Shown one piece after another: positions 33,841 to 45,703 of a stretch of DNA of 64,000 bases; positions within the stretch are counted from its first letter, which is position 1, and every line of letters begins with the position of its first letter. The stretch lies in assembly GCA_037176885.1 (NCBI GenBank), contig JAWWNJ010000031.1:682001-746000 (forward strand), read 5' to 3'. The DNA comes from Favolaschia claudopus (lineage: Eukaryota; Basidiomycota; Agaricomycetes; Agaricales; Mycenaceae). The notes beneath the pieces were generated by a model. That model was not told the origin of the DNA. It saw only the letters and a list, made by a program, of their open reading frames with translations, and did not search any database. The position numbers were made by a program, and so were the translations under genes.

Positions 33841-34830
33841 TCAACGAGTAGCCTCGTACTCGAGCACGACGGTTTTGAACCGCTCCCACACGGAATCGCT
33901 CTGACAGACCTGGCAGGGGGGCATAAGTGGCGAGATAAAAGCCTTCTGTAGCTGATCAGTAGCCTCCTGGGTGCCAGACCCATTGAAAACGGTCTGAGTG
34001 GTTTTCATCACAAGAAAGATCGGAGTACTGGTATCCACCATCTCACGGCACCAAGTCTCGAGAGCCGCAACCTTTGTGTCCGGCTCGTGACTATACACTG
34101 GTTTTGACCGCGAGGGATAGTCGGTTTGCTGACGATGGTCCTATACATCGCAGTGGGCATCCAAAGTCGGCAGGTGAGAAAATAGATATTGTCTAAGTGA
34201 ATGAGAGAACAAACTTACTGATTGTCCCAGTTCGTCGTTGGAGATGATCATGACCACCTCCTTTCCGCGATAAAGAGGAGTCAGTCAACCCTCAGATAAT
34301 CCTTTGAAAGTAAGTAACAACATGTTTTTGAAACTCGTTATACTCACAGGTCTGGGTCCTGACTTGAAACGACGAGATTAAAATGTTAATAAAGAGGAAA
34401 GCTAATATAGAGGTGCCAACAGACCTGTAATTCCTCTTCTTTATCATCATTTTCCCCTTCTTCCTCTATTTCATTATCATGCTGATCAGAAGGTAAGCAC
34501 CTCGTCCTGCAAGACAAAGAAAATGTAAAGATACCCCATCCTCGCCCTCAGAATGCACCTCTGAAGGGCCGTCAACCTCTCCCCCCTCTGGATCCGCATC
34601 ACTTGGAGGTGAGTAACATGCTTGACAAAGGAATGGATCCACCGGTTTTTTCTTCTTCTTCTTGATTTCTTTTTCTTGCCTTTTTTGCCCTTTTTCTTCT
34701 TCTTTTGCGGTCGAGGGCGCATCAGGGGGGTCACAATAAATGTTGGTCGTCGGGACGGGCCACATGCATTGAGAATGTCTGCTGATTGCCCTCCGGGCGA
34801 GCGCAGCACTTGGTGTGTACTTTAAATTCA
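33841..34830 (-). CDS. Unknown multi-exon gene with Lys-rich linker
   Basis: The last exon (to 33841) reads KVAALETWCREMVDTSTPIF and ends ERFKTVVLEYEATR. Upstream, short exons separated by small introns read GKEVVMIISNDELGQ and an acidic EIEEEGENDDKEEELQ, and a 5' exon (34,466-34,831) has a Lys/Arg run like a nuclear signal next to CQACYSPPSDADPEGGE. The exon phases could not all be closed. No known domain is recognised. It lies between a Harbinger end and the JmjC relic and may belong to an unrecognised element. Confidence 0.3.
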
Positions 34831-34861
34831 CCTAATGATAGCAAAACTGAGCCTTTGCACC

Positions 34862-35972
34862 CACAATAATTGGCCTGTCACACACCAATTCCATGCCCAG
34901 TAGTCTTCTTCTGGCATTTCTCAAACCCCATTTCCCTGCAGATAAGACATAGAACACCGTCTTCAGGCATAGGGACAAGAGAGGAGGTGGGAGATGAAGG
35001 TCAAGATGTGCCGATCAACATGTTGACAGATTGATCAGAATGTCGTGACACCACGTGACATCATAGAGAACGCCGACATTGCCTAGTCTCGCAGTACAAA
35101 AACTTGAGCTGTTTATTTTTTGACCCAGAATGTAGCTAGTAGCCTTGGAGGGGATAAAAAAATATGTTCATGAATCTCATTAGCTCACAGATCTTATCCA
35201 GTCAAACCAGGGCTTGAAAGGTTGTTGTAATCAGCAATATTCAGTTGAACAGCACACTGAGCAGGTCAGATGACACAGTATATATACCACTGATACCTCT
35301 ACTATGTCTCTATCAACAATTGAAGCTAACCAAACTTTCAATTAATTCAACCAATTCTGAATTGTTAAAGCAAAAAGACAAAAATTTGTACATTGTCACA
35401 TATTTAGGCATTTTGTGACAATGTGACTGGGCTTTTCGCCTCCCATCTGGTGCTCTATTTGCCTTTTCGGCTTCCATCTGGTGTACACCCTCCAACAAAA
35501 GTCGAACTTGGCTTCTCAAATCTATTGCCAGACCAAGTTAGATTAACTTGATACATGTTATACAATCTAGTTTGAGCTGTCTTTGTGCCTCTTACAATGA
35601 AGGCAGAAAAAACATGAGTATTAGCGACTTTGCGATGCAGCCACTGGATGGCTGATGGCTCCACAAACCTCTAAGTTCTGTTAGGGGAGCAGCACCTGCT
35701 TCCCAACTCGGGGTGCAGATTTCATCCTGGATACCTTGTCGACACACCCATGTCGAATTTTGGTCCATCAAAATACTCTGATGGGGAAATTGGTAGCCAT
35801 AATGGCTCCAATGGCTCTTCGCAAACCCTCTATTAGAGAAATATGAAGAGAGAAAGTGTGGACCGGTGAGGTCTGTTCCTCTTATGGTAATTTGCTGTGC
35901 ATGCCCCTGCAGCCACACTGATTGACTCTGATCGGAGTACTGATCCCTTATCTCTCTTGATCTCTTTTCGCT
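34862..35972 (-). other. No firmly recognised gene; minus-strand frame fragments
   Basis: Minus-strand frames at 35,592-36,005 and 35,455-35,664 read protein-like pieces (GTDLTGPHFLSSYFSNRGF, WLHRKVANTHVFSAFIV) without a known domain, and the inverted 105-bp segment lies inside. 34,862-35,300 shows nothing. Confidence 0.3.
35385..35489 (-). repeat. Inverted copy of the 25,337-25,443 segment
   Basis: 105 bp match the left copy as reverse complement apart from a 2-bp indel and a few substitutions, ending GGTGTACACC at 35489. Confidence 0.8.
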
Positions 35973-38900
35973 ATGAACCTCACTCAAACTCCTCTCTTTG
36001 AGCAAACTGGATGGATTACTCGGGCTCTTGTTGACAGATCTTGGAGGGATCTCTCTCCAGACTGTATTGGCCCTGCCTACAAGAACTTTGTACAGGCTTT
36101 GAAGACACTGGACAAAAATGCCTTGACAGATCCTCAGCTACTCAAGGAGCCTGAATTCCTGGCTGCACTGCAATTGGACTCCGGTCCAGTACCTGAACTA
36201 TACCACAACTCTGCTAATAGAAATCTTGCTTGGTCTTGTGTGTTGTACTTTCGGGTTTTTGGCATGCTGCTTGCACTCGAGAACCCTGATCTCGAAAGAA
36301 ATTCTGCCATCCCCGACGTCGCACCAAGTTTCCGTTTTCCAGCCCAAGCTAATAAGGTATTCATGTTTACTATGTCACCCCGCTTCATTCCAACTCACAG
36401 ACCCTAGTTATTAAAGGAACTGTCCCGGTGGCCAGATCATGTCGACACCTTTTGAGAGGAGCTTGGCTACCAACAGTTGCAGGAGATCGAGATCATACCC
36501 AAGGATGTAGCCCCTGTTTTTGCTTTCAATGCCACCGAAAGAGAGGCGCTGAAGCACTTGGCCTGGAAAAATATACAGGCAATGATCACAGGTCTGATTT
36601 ACGAGCTCGAGGTGAGTACACAGGTCATAATTCACTTGTACAAAAAGAAGTTCACTTGCTTTAGCTCGGATCTGCGAATGTGCCACTGTTGAAGGGGAGC
36701 CAGCTTTCAATTGGTCCGAGTCATTTGCTATCTGAAAGATATACGTTGTAAGTTTCCAATCATTAAGCGTAATTGAATGCATAGTTTAATCCGGCATAGG
36801 TATCCTGACAATTCTACTGCTGCTAATATCCTGGGCCCGCTTGCTTTGTTTTTAATCGTCCCACGGGCACTTGTATTCTGTAACATCAACCTTTCGAAAA
36901 CTCACACAGATCGACGTAGAACTGGATGTAAGCCCTGTATCTCTCGACCACAGCCTTCTCTAACAATTTGTCTCAGATCTCGAACATGCTTCTTGCGGCA
37001 GGGCAGAAATCAGCAGCTCTGAGATTTATCTAATTGTTTGCCCATGCGCTGGTTCGGGGAAGCTCCGGGTTCTCTGCTGCAAGCGTCTCGACTGTGAATG
37101 TGGGTCATCTGGTGCAGATGCCTGCGACCACACCTCAAGATACCAACCTTTTCAAAGGTTTGTGCTTTATTTCGTCACCGATTTTTTTTTAAATATAATA
37201 AACAGGTATACGGGACCGTTACAAGTCCAACAGGACAGTCGAATTGCTGAATGCTCCCCGTATGCCGGTGTCTCGCCCTTTCGAGTTATACGAGATGCCA
37301 TTTCTTGTAGCGCCCCAATCTGCATCCCCCTTCTCTTCTTCTGCTGCTGAGACGGGATCTATTGTGCGAGCGCTGTCACACGTTCCCCGAGTGCAGGCTT
37401 TTCCGAAATTGGAGTACATGACTCTGGTTGCGGATCTCCCTGCTCAGGAAGCAAAAGCTATATTCTACCGGAGAGCCGGTACATTCAGCTTGTGTGTCAA
37501 AATAAATCTCGCGCTAACTAGGAATGTAGGGGAGCAGCCAGAATTCCAATCAAATCCTTCCTCAAGTCTTTCAAACAGTGTCGCAGTAGTGAACTCAAAT
37601 GTCAAGAGTGAGTAAAGTTTCCTTCGTGATTTAAAGTGCTGCGACTCATGGCAGCTATCTAAAGCTGCGGGCAGCCAGCAACAGGCAACAGAGACGAGTG
37701 AGTTCTAGCTTTCATTGCGTAAATTGAACTTGAGCCATGCTACAGGTTCGGAAATGCAAGTTGAAGAGTCAAACACAGAGCCGGGACCTCAGTCCAATCC
37801 ACCTCGACGGAGTACACGCGAAAAGAAGTCTGTGCAAGCCATACCTATAGTTGGAAGAAACGATAACTCGAAGGCCCCGAAACGCAAAGCAACACAATCA
37901 GTCTCACCCCAGCAGAGGAAAAAGAAGAAAGATACGGATTCTGCTGATGAGGTATGATTACCTCCTTTCTTTTCAATGTCCGTCTCGAAATTTTGCCTTT
38001 TGGAACCGGAAACCAAGGAAGCCAGCAATGACAAAATTGAAGGGGCTGATCCACCGGTGAGTGCAGCCTCTTTTCTCACTCAGGTTGATTCAAATTGAAT
38101 CAATCTTATAGCCCCTTGACAAGACTTTAAAACTCGAGGTGAGGGGAGAGACAGGTGCTCATTGAAATCACTCAAGCAAATTTCAGCGGTACCAAACTCC
38201 TATAACTATCTTCCCCAAACTCCTCGATGGATCCCCCGGACGTAGTTTCGACTACTATACTTATCCGAGTTTGGGAAGGATATGACTATTGTGTCTTTCC
38301 GTGCTCTCTTTTCTCACTCCATGGCAAGCACAACACAGAATACAAGCTGATTTACGATGTTCAAAAGTCGTCTGAAGCTTTGAAGGATTTGTGTCTCAAA
38401 TCTTTGACCTTCTCAGAGTGGAGCGGAATGTCGGAGAGTCAACACATGGCCATTTTATGGGTTGTGACATATACATTCACGATCTTCACGCAGGAGGACC
38501 GGTTTGCGATCTAAATCAACTTTGTAGCGTGTTAACAAAGTGGAACTGCATGGACATCCCCGTTGAGGTTCAAGGTAAGTCGGCTGGCGCAGTCTTAACC
38601 TTCATTCAGACTCAAAATATCCAAAGTTCAGGGGCTTCGTACCTTTCCAGAGAACAACAGCGAAGCCGAAATCGATTACACCGCTTCAATTCGTACAACA
38701 ACCCTGGATGACATGCTCGAGCATAGCACTCGCGAAGATGGTTTGGTACTGAACGCTTTGAAGCTTCCTGGTGGGAATATTGTCCATACAAACCCTCTAC
38801 TCGACTCGTAATTTCCTTTCCAATCTTTGTTTTGATCCCGATTGTCTGATCTATTGACAGTGGTTTCGATCCGGAGATGATAGCTTACAGCAAGACCAAT

Positions 38901-39950
38901 GGCTTGATAGGTTTTGCAATTTGAAGGCCTCCATATGAAGAGATTTATTTCAAGCTCTTCAGATTGTCTCATGCTCTCTCGATGTTTCATATTGACATTA
39001 CGATGACCCAAATTTATATAGCGGGTCTGGGAGGCAAGATTTGGATCCGCTCATGATCTGTTGAGACTAGATATCTGCCTTTCAAAACTGGGATCCAGAC
39101 CGAGCAAATCTTGAAACACATGAATACGAAGTCACTGAGCTCCCAGCCAGCGGGGGGATTTAGTTTGTCTCCATTCCTTTATTCTTGCACCAGTAACTGA
39201 CTTCCGCCAGTCTTCAACAGCCTGGACGTAGGCATGCTGTCATTGGTACTCACACCAATGGTCCGGCTGCTACATTCACAGTAGGGGGATACTTTCTCTG
39301 TGCAGCCCGTATCTGATCAGCTATGGCTGTGATACTTCATATTTCAATGCTTTCCCACCTTCTATCAAATGCAGAGCATGTTGCGCTCTGGCAGATCTAC
39401 ATCTGGATAGTCATGTTCTGGCTGTACACAACCTCGAGTGCGCGCTATTCTCTTCCTACTTGTTGCTGACCAAGGCTAATTCAAGTTGCAGAGCAGCCGC
39501 AGGAACATGCAGCGCTTGCAGGGTATCTCCCGGACTTGTCTCTTTCGCCTCCTCGAGGTTAGATGGATATTGTGTACCTTGCATGCATGATTACTCTGCT
39601 AACCACCGCAATTATGGTTCCAACGGGGGACCTGAATTCGAGGTCGAGGAGGCTGCGGCTGTATGCGAAGAATATTCAGAATGGCGTGGCTGGGTGAGCA
39701 AGACTTATTCGTGTCAGCACAAGTCCGGAAACACTCTAGGCTGGGAAGCGGATATTTTTTCTGTGAGTCAGTGTTGAAAGAGGTGACATTTTATCTCATT
39801 AAGCTTTGCTTCAGGCTTGTCTGCTCCACATGGCCATAGCTTTATCAAACTATCACACTGAAGCCGCCGAGAACAATCCCACAGCGGAAATCTTTCAACA
39901 CTTCACTTCACTCCGGTGGCCTTTCAGTCTAAACTCTGTGATCTTATGAT
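35973..39950 (+). pseudogene. JmjC-domain (Fe/2-oxoglutarate) protein, decayed
   Basis: Exon 1 (35973-36357) is a clean 128-residue frame; exon 2 continues at 36409 (LLKELSRWPDHV) but hits TGA at 36453-36455 where Trp would fit. More exons follow: a conserved middle part (ELYEMPFLVAPQ, 37,270), a Lys-rich segment (KAPKRKATQS...RKKKKD, 37,870-37,940) like a nuclear signal, then near 38,700-39,310 a JmjC core: metal-binding HID at 38,988-38,996, GGKIWI at about 39,030-39,047, and third ligand in RHAVIGTHTNG with GGYF after it (His at 39,233-39,235). JmjC proteins hydroxylate or demethylate proteins such as histones. Several in-frame stops make this copy dead. Which transposon family it travels with, if any, is unclear. 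Confidence 0.6.
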
Positions 39951-41109
39951 CCTTCGTTGGACAAACTGTTCGCTTCAAGGAAAAAGAAGACTAACCCAGA
40001 GAACTTCTTCCTATTTGATGGCGAGGAGCTGACTTGGTGGAAATTGTAGGATCAATGGTGGCGGGAAACCGTTATAAATGTATTCTTGTTCACTACATAT
40101 GAGGTTGAAATTCCGAAGTTTGTCCCTAGTCATAGAATCACTGAGGGAGACCTGGAATTTGTTCCAGACAATTGGATGTGTCTACTGGTGGCGGAATGGT
40201 GAGAAACTGTAAATGTTCTGAAAAATCAATTACATGAGTCCCCGCGTACTTTTGCCAACTGAAAAATTCAGGATGTCCGAGTTCATTGAGAAAGTGGTTG
40301 GTACTTTCCTGAATAGTATTTGACTCTTTAATTTGAACTATATACACTCGGTGGAAGTGAGCAGCTCGAACATTCTGAAATACCTTCCCAAAATGGCAGT
40401 CTCATCAAACCCTGCCTCTCCCCGCATACTTTTGCCGAGTGTAGGCCTGGTAGGCATATGTTGTACTCATAAGATATACTAATCAGGAATTCTACCTCTA
40501 TTCTGGCGGCCGAATCAAAAGATGTAGGTATGCAAGCTAATGCTTAGAGTTCAAATGTCCCAGGCACGATTTATAAACACGCGGATACTTTTGCTGTCAA
40601 CATAGTTTATAGCAATTCTTTTGTAATACAACCGAGACATACTGTTAGAAGGGCTATATTCATTCTCAGATAACAGTGGCAGTTTTTATTCCAGACACAG
40701 ATTCACAATGTTTGGTGGAATTACCAAAAATGGCAGTCTGAAAATGTCGCATACTTCTGCCATCGAAATGAGTAGAGCATATTTAATTCATGGAGACAAC
40801 AGCTTTAGGTTGATGGACAAGTTCTTGATATTAGTAACAATACCATAGTCGATGAGAAAGTCGCTGGTAAACTCCGAAGATTTAAGCGGCATAAGATAAA
40901 TTGAAGAATTTGAACACGAAGTCCTGTAAGTACAAGATGACTATTTTAAATAGAAACCTTTCCAATTCCATTCAAAATCTGCAGCATCAACCATGAGTTT
41001 ACAGCCTCGCTGCGTGATCCAGGTGGAGTAGTTTCGAACAACTCTACCAAGTAAGAGACAGGAATGCAAGCAGAACGTGCACAGGTTCTGAAGGAAATGG
41101 TGCCCTGCT
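39951..41109. other. No gene; repeated CGC(G/A)(T/G)ACTTTTGCC word
   Basis: The word occurs at about 40,245, 40,422, 40,581 and, as CGCATACTTCTGCC, 40,750, spaced 160-180 bp. CCAAAATGGCAGTCT and CAAAAATGGCAGTCT recur at about 40,391 and 40,725. This looks like an old degenerate tandem repeat or subterminal repeats of a lost transposon. No coding frame is seen. Confidence 0.45.
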
Positions 41110-44100
41110 TCATGTGAAAGATGCTGCGGATAGCACTGTCACTGTAATTGCAGGCAAAACAAAGTCAACATGAATAGGATCAGTGTTGGCCGCATCAGGA
41201 CCAAGAAATGGACTTCCAGTGGCCGCCCAGCTGAACATGCGGGGTCGAAAGGAAGGTGAGTCAATGTTGGACAACTGATTGAGGACGTCGTTGTAACGCT
41301 GCGCTTGAATATATCGATATGAAGCGCAGAGTCTGATGCAGCAGAGATACTCTACTGCAAAAATACAATACACCTCAACCAACACACACAACACTCCAAC
41401 AATATATATATACTCAACAAGATACACTCAAGCGCTTCCTGATGAGTTCGTGGGGTCCAATCCGATATCCAGATGTGGTCATCCACTGAGTTCAATAGAG
41501 AGACTCAAAACATTGACGCCGTTGATTTGCGCAGTGCGATTTACGGTCAAATCACACTGCGGAAAGCTCAACACGAACACAACAACAACTATAGCTACAC
41601 CACCAACTTCCGCGGAGCCAAGGTATTTATAACCAGTGGGATACAAGACAAAGTTAATTGTCAGGGCGAAATTGACAATAACGATGGGCAGTTCCCGCCG
41701 CAAACTGAACAACTCTTATAGCACCAGTTGCACTATAGACCTGAACTTTCTAGTTCCAGGTACGTTTGACACTCCTTTATATAGCACAAGCCTTTCAGAC
41801 AAGGACGTGTCAGATCTCTTCAGGTTATGCGCCAGCAGTTCCAACGCAGTACTTTAGCAGATGGACCGTACAGACTCAGGGAGATTCTAGTTCACTCTCG
41901 AGCACACCTATCCTCACACCGAATTTGACAGTCCGCGGGTTATAGAGGCGAGGCAGTTCCCAGCACACTAGTACCACGATAAAGTCACTCAAATGCAAAG
42001 CCTCAGTGGGTGAACGCTCTCGAAACCAATGTCTCTTATTCACACTTGACTGAACTTCAACACGATTTCTATTAAGACAAACGAGTAGACAAATATCTTT
42101 ATAAGTGCCTCTATGTTGCTGCCTGAGCACCACTGCAGCGTCGCTCTCGACGGGTCTACATGGTCTACCCCCAGCAGGCACAATCCTGGCTCCTTATATA
42201 CCTTTTTACAAGTACAAAACATGTGATAATCATACAGAACATGTGATAATGAAAATGAATAGAAAGTCCATGCCGAGTGGATCCCTCTTGATCCTTGGCA
42301 CTCAAGCCATCAAAACGTCGTCCTATGGCACCTTTTCAATAGAATTGAGGTGGCCAACATGCCGGCTGAAGCCGCTGACTCAAAACATCTGACCAAAAGT
42401 CCAGACAGATGGTCCAGTCAACTCTAGACCCAATCCAGCCCATAGACCTTGATCCCAACACATCCAGAACTCATAAGATCATTGAGACGACATTGAAGGG
42501 TCCCCTGATGAGCTGCCAACTCGAAATATAGTCCCGCGGGAGACTGTCAAAGTGTCAACCATAATTAAAGTTGAACACCGGCAGTCTGCACTCCAATCGA
42601 ACTTGAACTATAAATCACCGTAGATACCTCTGCACCTCAGAACTCGTCTGTAGGTCGCCAAAGGGTCCACCCACACTCTAGCTACTTGATATCCATCAAG
42701 CAAGGCCCCGCGGGCCTTCAACTCCAGTCAAACTTGAGTATTGGTTGTGATATGAATACGAACAATTCAACCAAGTCCGAAAGACTTCAACCAAAATTCT
42801 AGCAATGCGTCCAGCTATTCCTGAAGGTCCCTCGGACCTTACTACGCACTCTATACCCTCAGCCAAGTCCCCGCGGACCAGCTATAAAAAGATACAATTG
42901 CTATTTCTGACTCGAGGCAGATAATCCAGATGATCAGACTCATATCTCCAGTTCTGAAGCCAATGCCATTGTAACACAAGTGCGCTGGGGTGCTTTATAG
43001 TCCAATTGACATAGCTGCCCTCCCGCAGACCTGTTTACGTAACAGTACAGCGCTCAACCAAGTTGAACCAAGTCGTCTCGGACTCAATCTATGCAGCCGT
43101 TGGTTCCCTTGTGAGGATCCTTCAACTAATGAATGCTCTAGGCTTTGGTTTGTATGCCACCAGAGAGAGGTACTGACTGCCTATTGCTAGTCGAGTAGAG
43201 CTATAGTCGTAGCGGGTGATTGGGTGTTTAGGGCCGCATTTGACTTATAATAGCTAGATATAACGCGCAAAAATGACCAGGCGTTACATCCTCGAAAACC
43301 TGGGGATCACATGGGTTTCCAGATTCGCACAGGAACTGAGTGAGAAAAATCTCGAACTCCAGATCGAAAGCCACACCCAGCGCACCGAATTGTGAAACAA
43401 GAGCGGACGGTGAGGGCACAGTAATAAGCATGTGAGGTTCGAGAGAGGCGAAGTCGGAGAGGTCCAGTGGTGTGCAAGGAAAAACTCAGTACCCCCGGGA
43501 AGGAATGAGCAAACTGCTACAGAAATTGTATCAGTGTAGAGCTTAAGAGACCCTAATCGAAATACATACCTTCCCAAAGCTGAAGCCGTTTGAGCAGGGA
43601 AGCTCCACCCCTTCCGCAAAAGGAACAGTCTCAACGTGTCCATGTATTTCTGGGCCAATGGCGCCTGTGTGGATGACCTGTCGAACAAGCAGATTGTGCA
43701 TATTCTGGTTGCGGTCTACCAGAGCAGGGAGCTAAGAACAGGAATTAGTAGCAGCACTAAGTAATGATAGGCGTGTCTTACTTAAATGCCGGGTGTACCA
43801 ACAATCCTATCTTGAAATGGGGTGAGATTCCCCCCAAACCCAACAGCCTGAAGCTGGCAAGCAGCACGATCAAGAGAGGGATGCCAAGAAGAGATAACGC
43901 TCGGAGTGAGAGACTCGAGGTTGCATTGATTCAAACAATATTGAATCAAAGCGGGCGAAATATTGCCAATCCCATGTCCACAGATCAGAGATAGGGACAG
44001 CATCGCACCAAAGACCCAAAGATCATCCAGCCACGCAGAGGTGACCCCAAACCGCATCGACATGGGCACAGAGATACCCAAAGACAAGCGGTCTTCGTCT

Positions 44101-44450
44101 ACAGCGGTGCAGTATCTCGCAGATTCACTGAGGAATCTGTCGAGAGCTTTGTGAATTGCTTCAGCCTCGATACCAGAGCCAAAAGAGGAAATCTCTCCAT
44201 CAGGCCCGACACTGACAGATGGTAGTAAGTTCAACTTCAACCAAAATATAAGACCAAGGCACATACAGTGTCTGACCCGAAGCAGAGGCAAAAAATCCCG
44301 CCGCGCAGCAGCTTCCCGTGCTGAGGCAATGTATGCCTCAGCAAGCTCATCAATCGAGCCACCGCGCAATTCAAGTGTTCCACCATCAGTGGCTGCCTGA
44401 TAGATAGCAGCAGTGACGTTGTTACGCTTATGAAGCTCTCAATAGAGAGT
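41110..44450 (-). pseudogene. Agaric-type HECT-like hypothetical gene, split by a solo LTR
   Basis: Minus-strand exons read, in order, AAIYQAATDGGTLELRGGS (about 44,410), an intron at about 44,213-44,262, DLWVFGAMLSLSLICGHGIG (about 44,010), LVRQVIHTGAIG...GVELPCSNGFSFGK (about 43,700-43,570), and FLCESGNPCDPQVFED up to 43,289. There the family A LTR interrupts, and the frame resumes at 41,291 with VLNQLSNIDSPSFRP and FSWAATGSPFLGPD. The pattern resembles, from memory, a multicopy agaric family with a HECT-like C-terminal half; no catalytic Cys can be assigned. The C-terminus ends early at 41110. The 5' end is not defined. Confidence 0.45.
41292..43288 (-). mobile_element. Solo LTR, family A, copy 4, inside a coding exon
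   Basis: It begins TGTAACGCTG and ends GCGTTACA, with the same internal blocks as copy 1 (CACAACACTCCAAC, GTTCGTGGGGT, CTATAGTCG). Flanks are TCGT (41288-41291) and TCCT (43289-43292), a 4-bp duplication with one change. Removing the LTR and one flank joins the interrupted reading frame. It is more diverged than copies 1 and 2. Confidence 0.75.
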
Positions 44451-44773
44451 TGCGGGTGCGTGGAGCCACGATGAGGTCGGCCAAGGAGGAGTGATAGCCC
44501 ACATCCCATCGAGAATTGAACTGTGGGAAGCGGGTTGCGGGTAGTGTAAAGTGCATTGTGCATATAGTACACCAGAAACTAGCTGAGTATGTAGTGTACA
44601 GTGGTATCAATGACACTGAAGTGTGCAATTCGCTGTGCTTGTGCGTTGAATAATAGAGCACTGTGCATTGTGCATTGTGCACGAATGTTATGTAAATAAT
44701 TTTTGACGATAAATACCGTCATACCATGCACTTTGAAACGGTTTCTCCACTCTGTTGGAACCACTCTTGGTGT
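44451..44773. other. No gene; short TGCATTGTG repeats
   Basis: GTGCATTGTGCA-type words recur at about 44,547 and 44,660-44,680. Nothing else is recognised. Confidence 0.4.
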
Positions 44774-45196
44774 TCACAATTTCCAAGGCCCGTTACAGCA
44801 ATACAGAGAAAGATTGCAAGTTGTTCTTGGCTTGAAAGATGCTTTGTTGGTGAGAGCCCACATTTGAGGCGAAGCTTGGATAAGTCGCTGAAAGACATAG
44901 CGACTCATCCCGCAAGCACGTTGGAACCTACAGCAATGGGGAGTTTTCTTCCAGTACATACAAAAATAGGGAGCTGAAAAATTACCTTCCAACAGCTCGT
45001 CAATCCACCATTGCCCAGTTTGCCATGAGGTATGCATTGGCTCTGGATCCGCCGTGGCACAAGCAGCTATTGTGGCTGACACAGCACTCATGGCAATAAC
45101 CTTTCGGATTTTCTCCCAATGTTGAATATGAACTGGAGGAGGCAGTTTCTTCTTTGTAAGTGAGCAGAGGGGAGCCATGGTGAAGGTAGATGACAA
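44774..45196 (-). pseudogene. Harbinger transposase N-terminal relic
   Basis: The frame reads AMSAVSATIAACATADPEPM, WWIDELLEGNF and ACGMSRYVFQRLIQASP. This matches the N-terminal helical region of the two Harbinger transposases here (GRAW...ELLNGHP...ALGMRRHVFLAL). It ends at 44774 without the DDE part, so only the first exon of a third, different Harbinger lineage remains. Confidence 0.5.
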
Positions 45197-45570
45197 CCCG
45201 GATAGTGCACAGCAATATTTTCCATTGATAACACGTAGAAACAGGCCTCACGGCAATGCTAATTAGCGCGTCACTCATTAAGTCACAATGTGACACCACA
45301 TGTAATTGTTAACAGGTCTGGGATACTCTTTTAGGAAGTGTCTAGCTATTTGCTAATCAGACGTCTAGCCAACAATTTGGGATCCCGAACTGGGCCTAAA
45401 GAACATATGTATATGATACCTTACAGATATCATTTGACATAAAATAGTTTTGCATAAGATATATACAAGCTTCGAGAGGTCAAGAGTGTTTGTCTCTTAA
45501 GGGTAGGACAAGACCACTTTGGCGGGGTACTTGGCGACAGTTTTACGATATCCGAGGACAGTAAGAGTTA
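45197..45570. other. No recognised gene
   Basis: AT-rich; nothing recognised. It ends at the TTA (45568-45570) that flanks the second Harbinger element. Confidence 0.4.
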
Positions 45571-45703
45571 CTCTGGCAGCGGATTTGGATCCGGATTTGA
45601 TGGTGGATCTGGATTTAATGTCGTTACATACACGTTATGTCACCTGCCCCTATCGGCCTAAATCAGTGATTAATCACCTTTCTGCTCTTTTCCACTATGC
45701 CGC

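Noticed and set aside
35973..41280. KDZ transposase or TET/JBP oxygenase
   Set aside because: I looked for a KDZ DDE core and for a TET-type HxD...H arrangement near the JmjC relic and saw neither; the motif set fits JmjC only.
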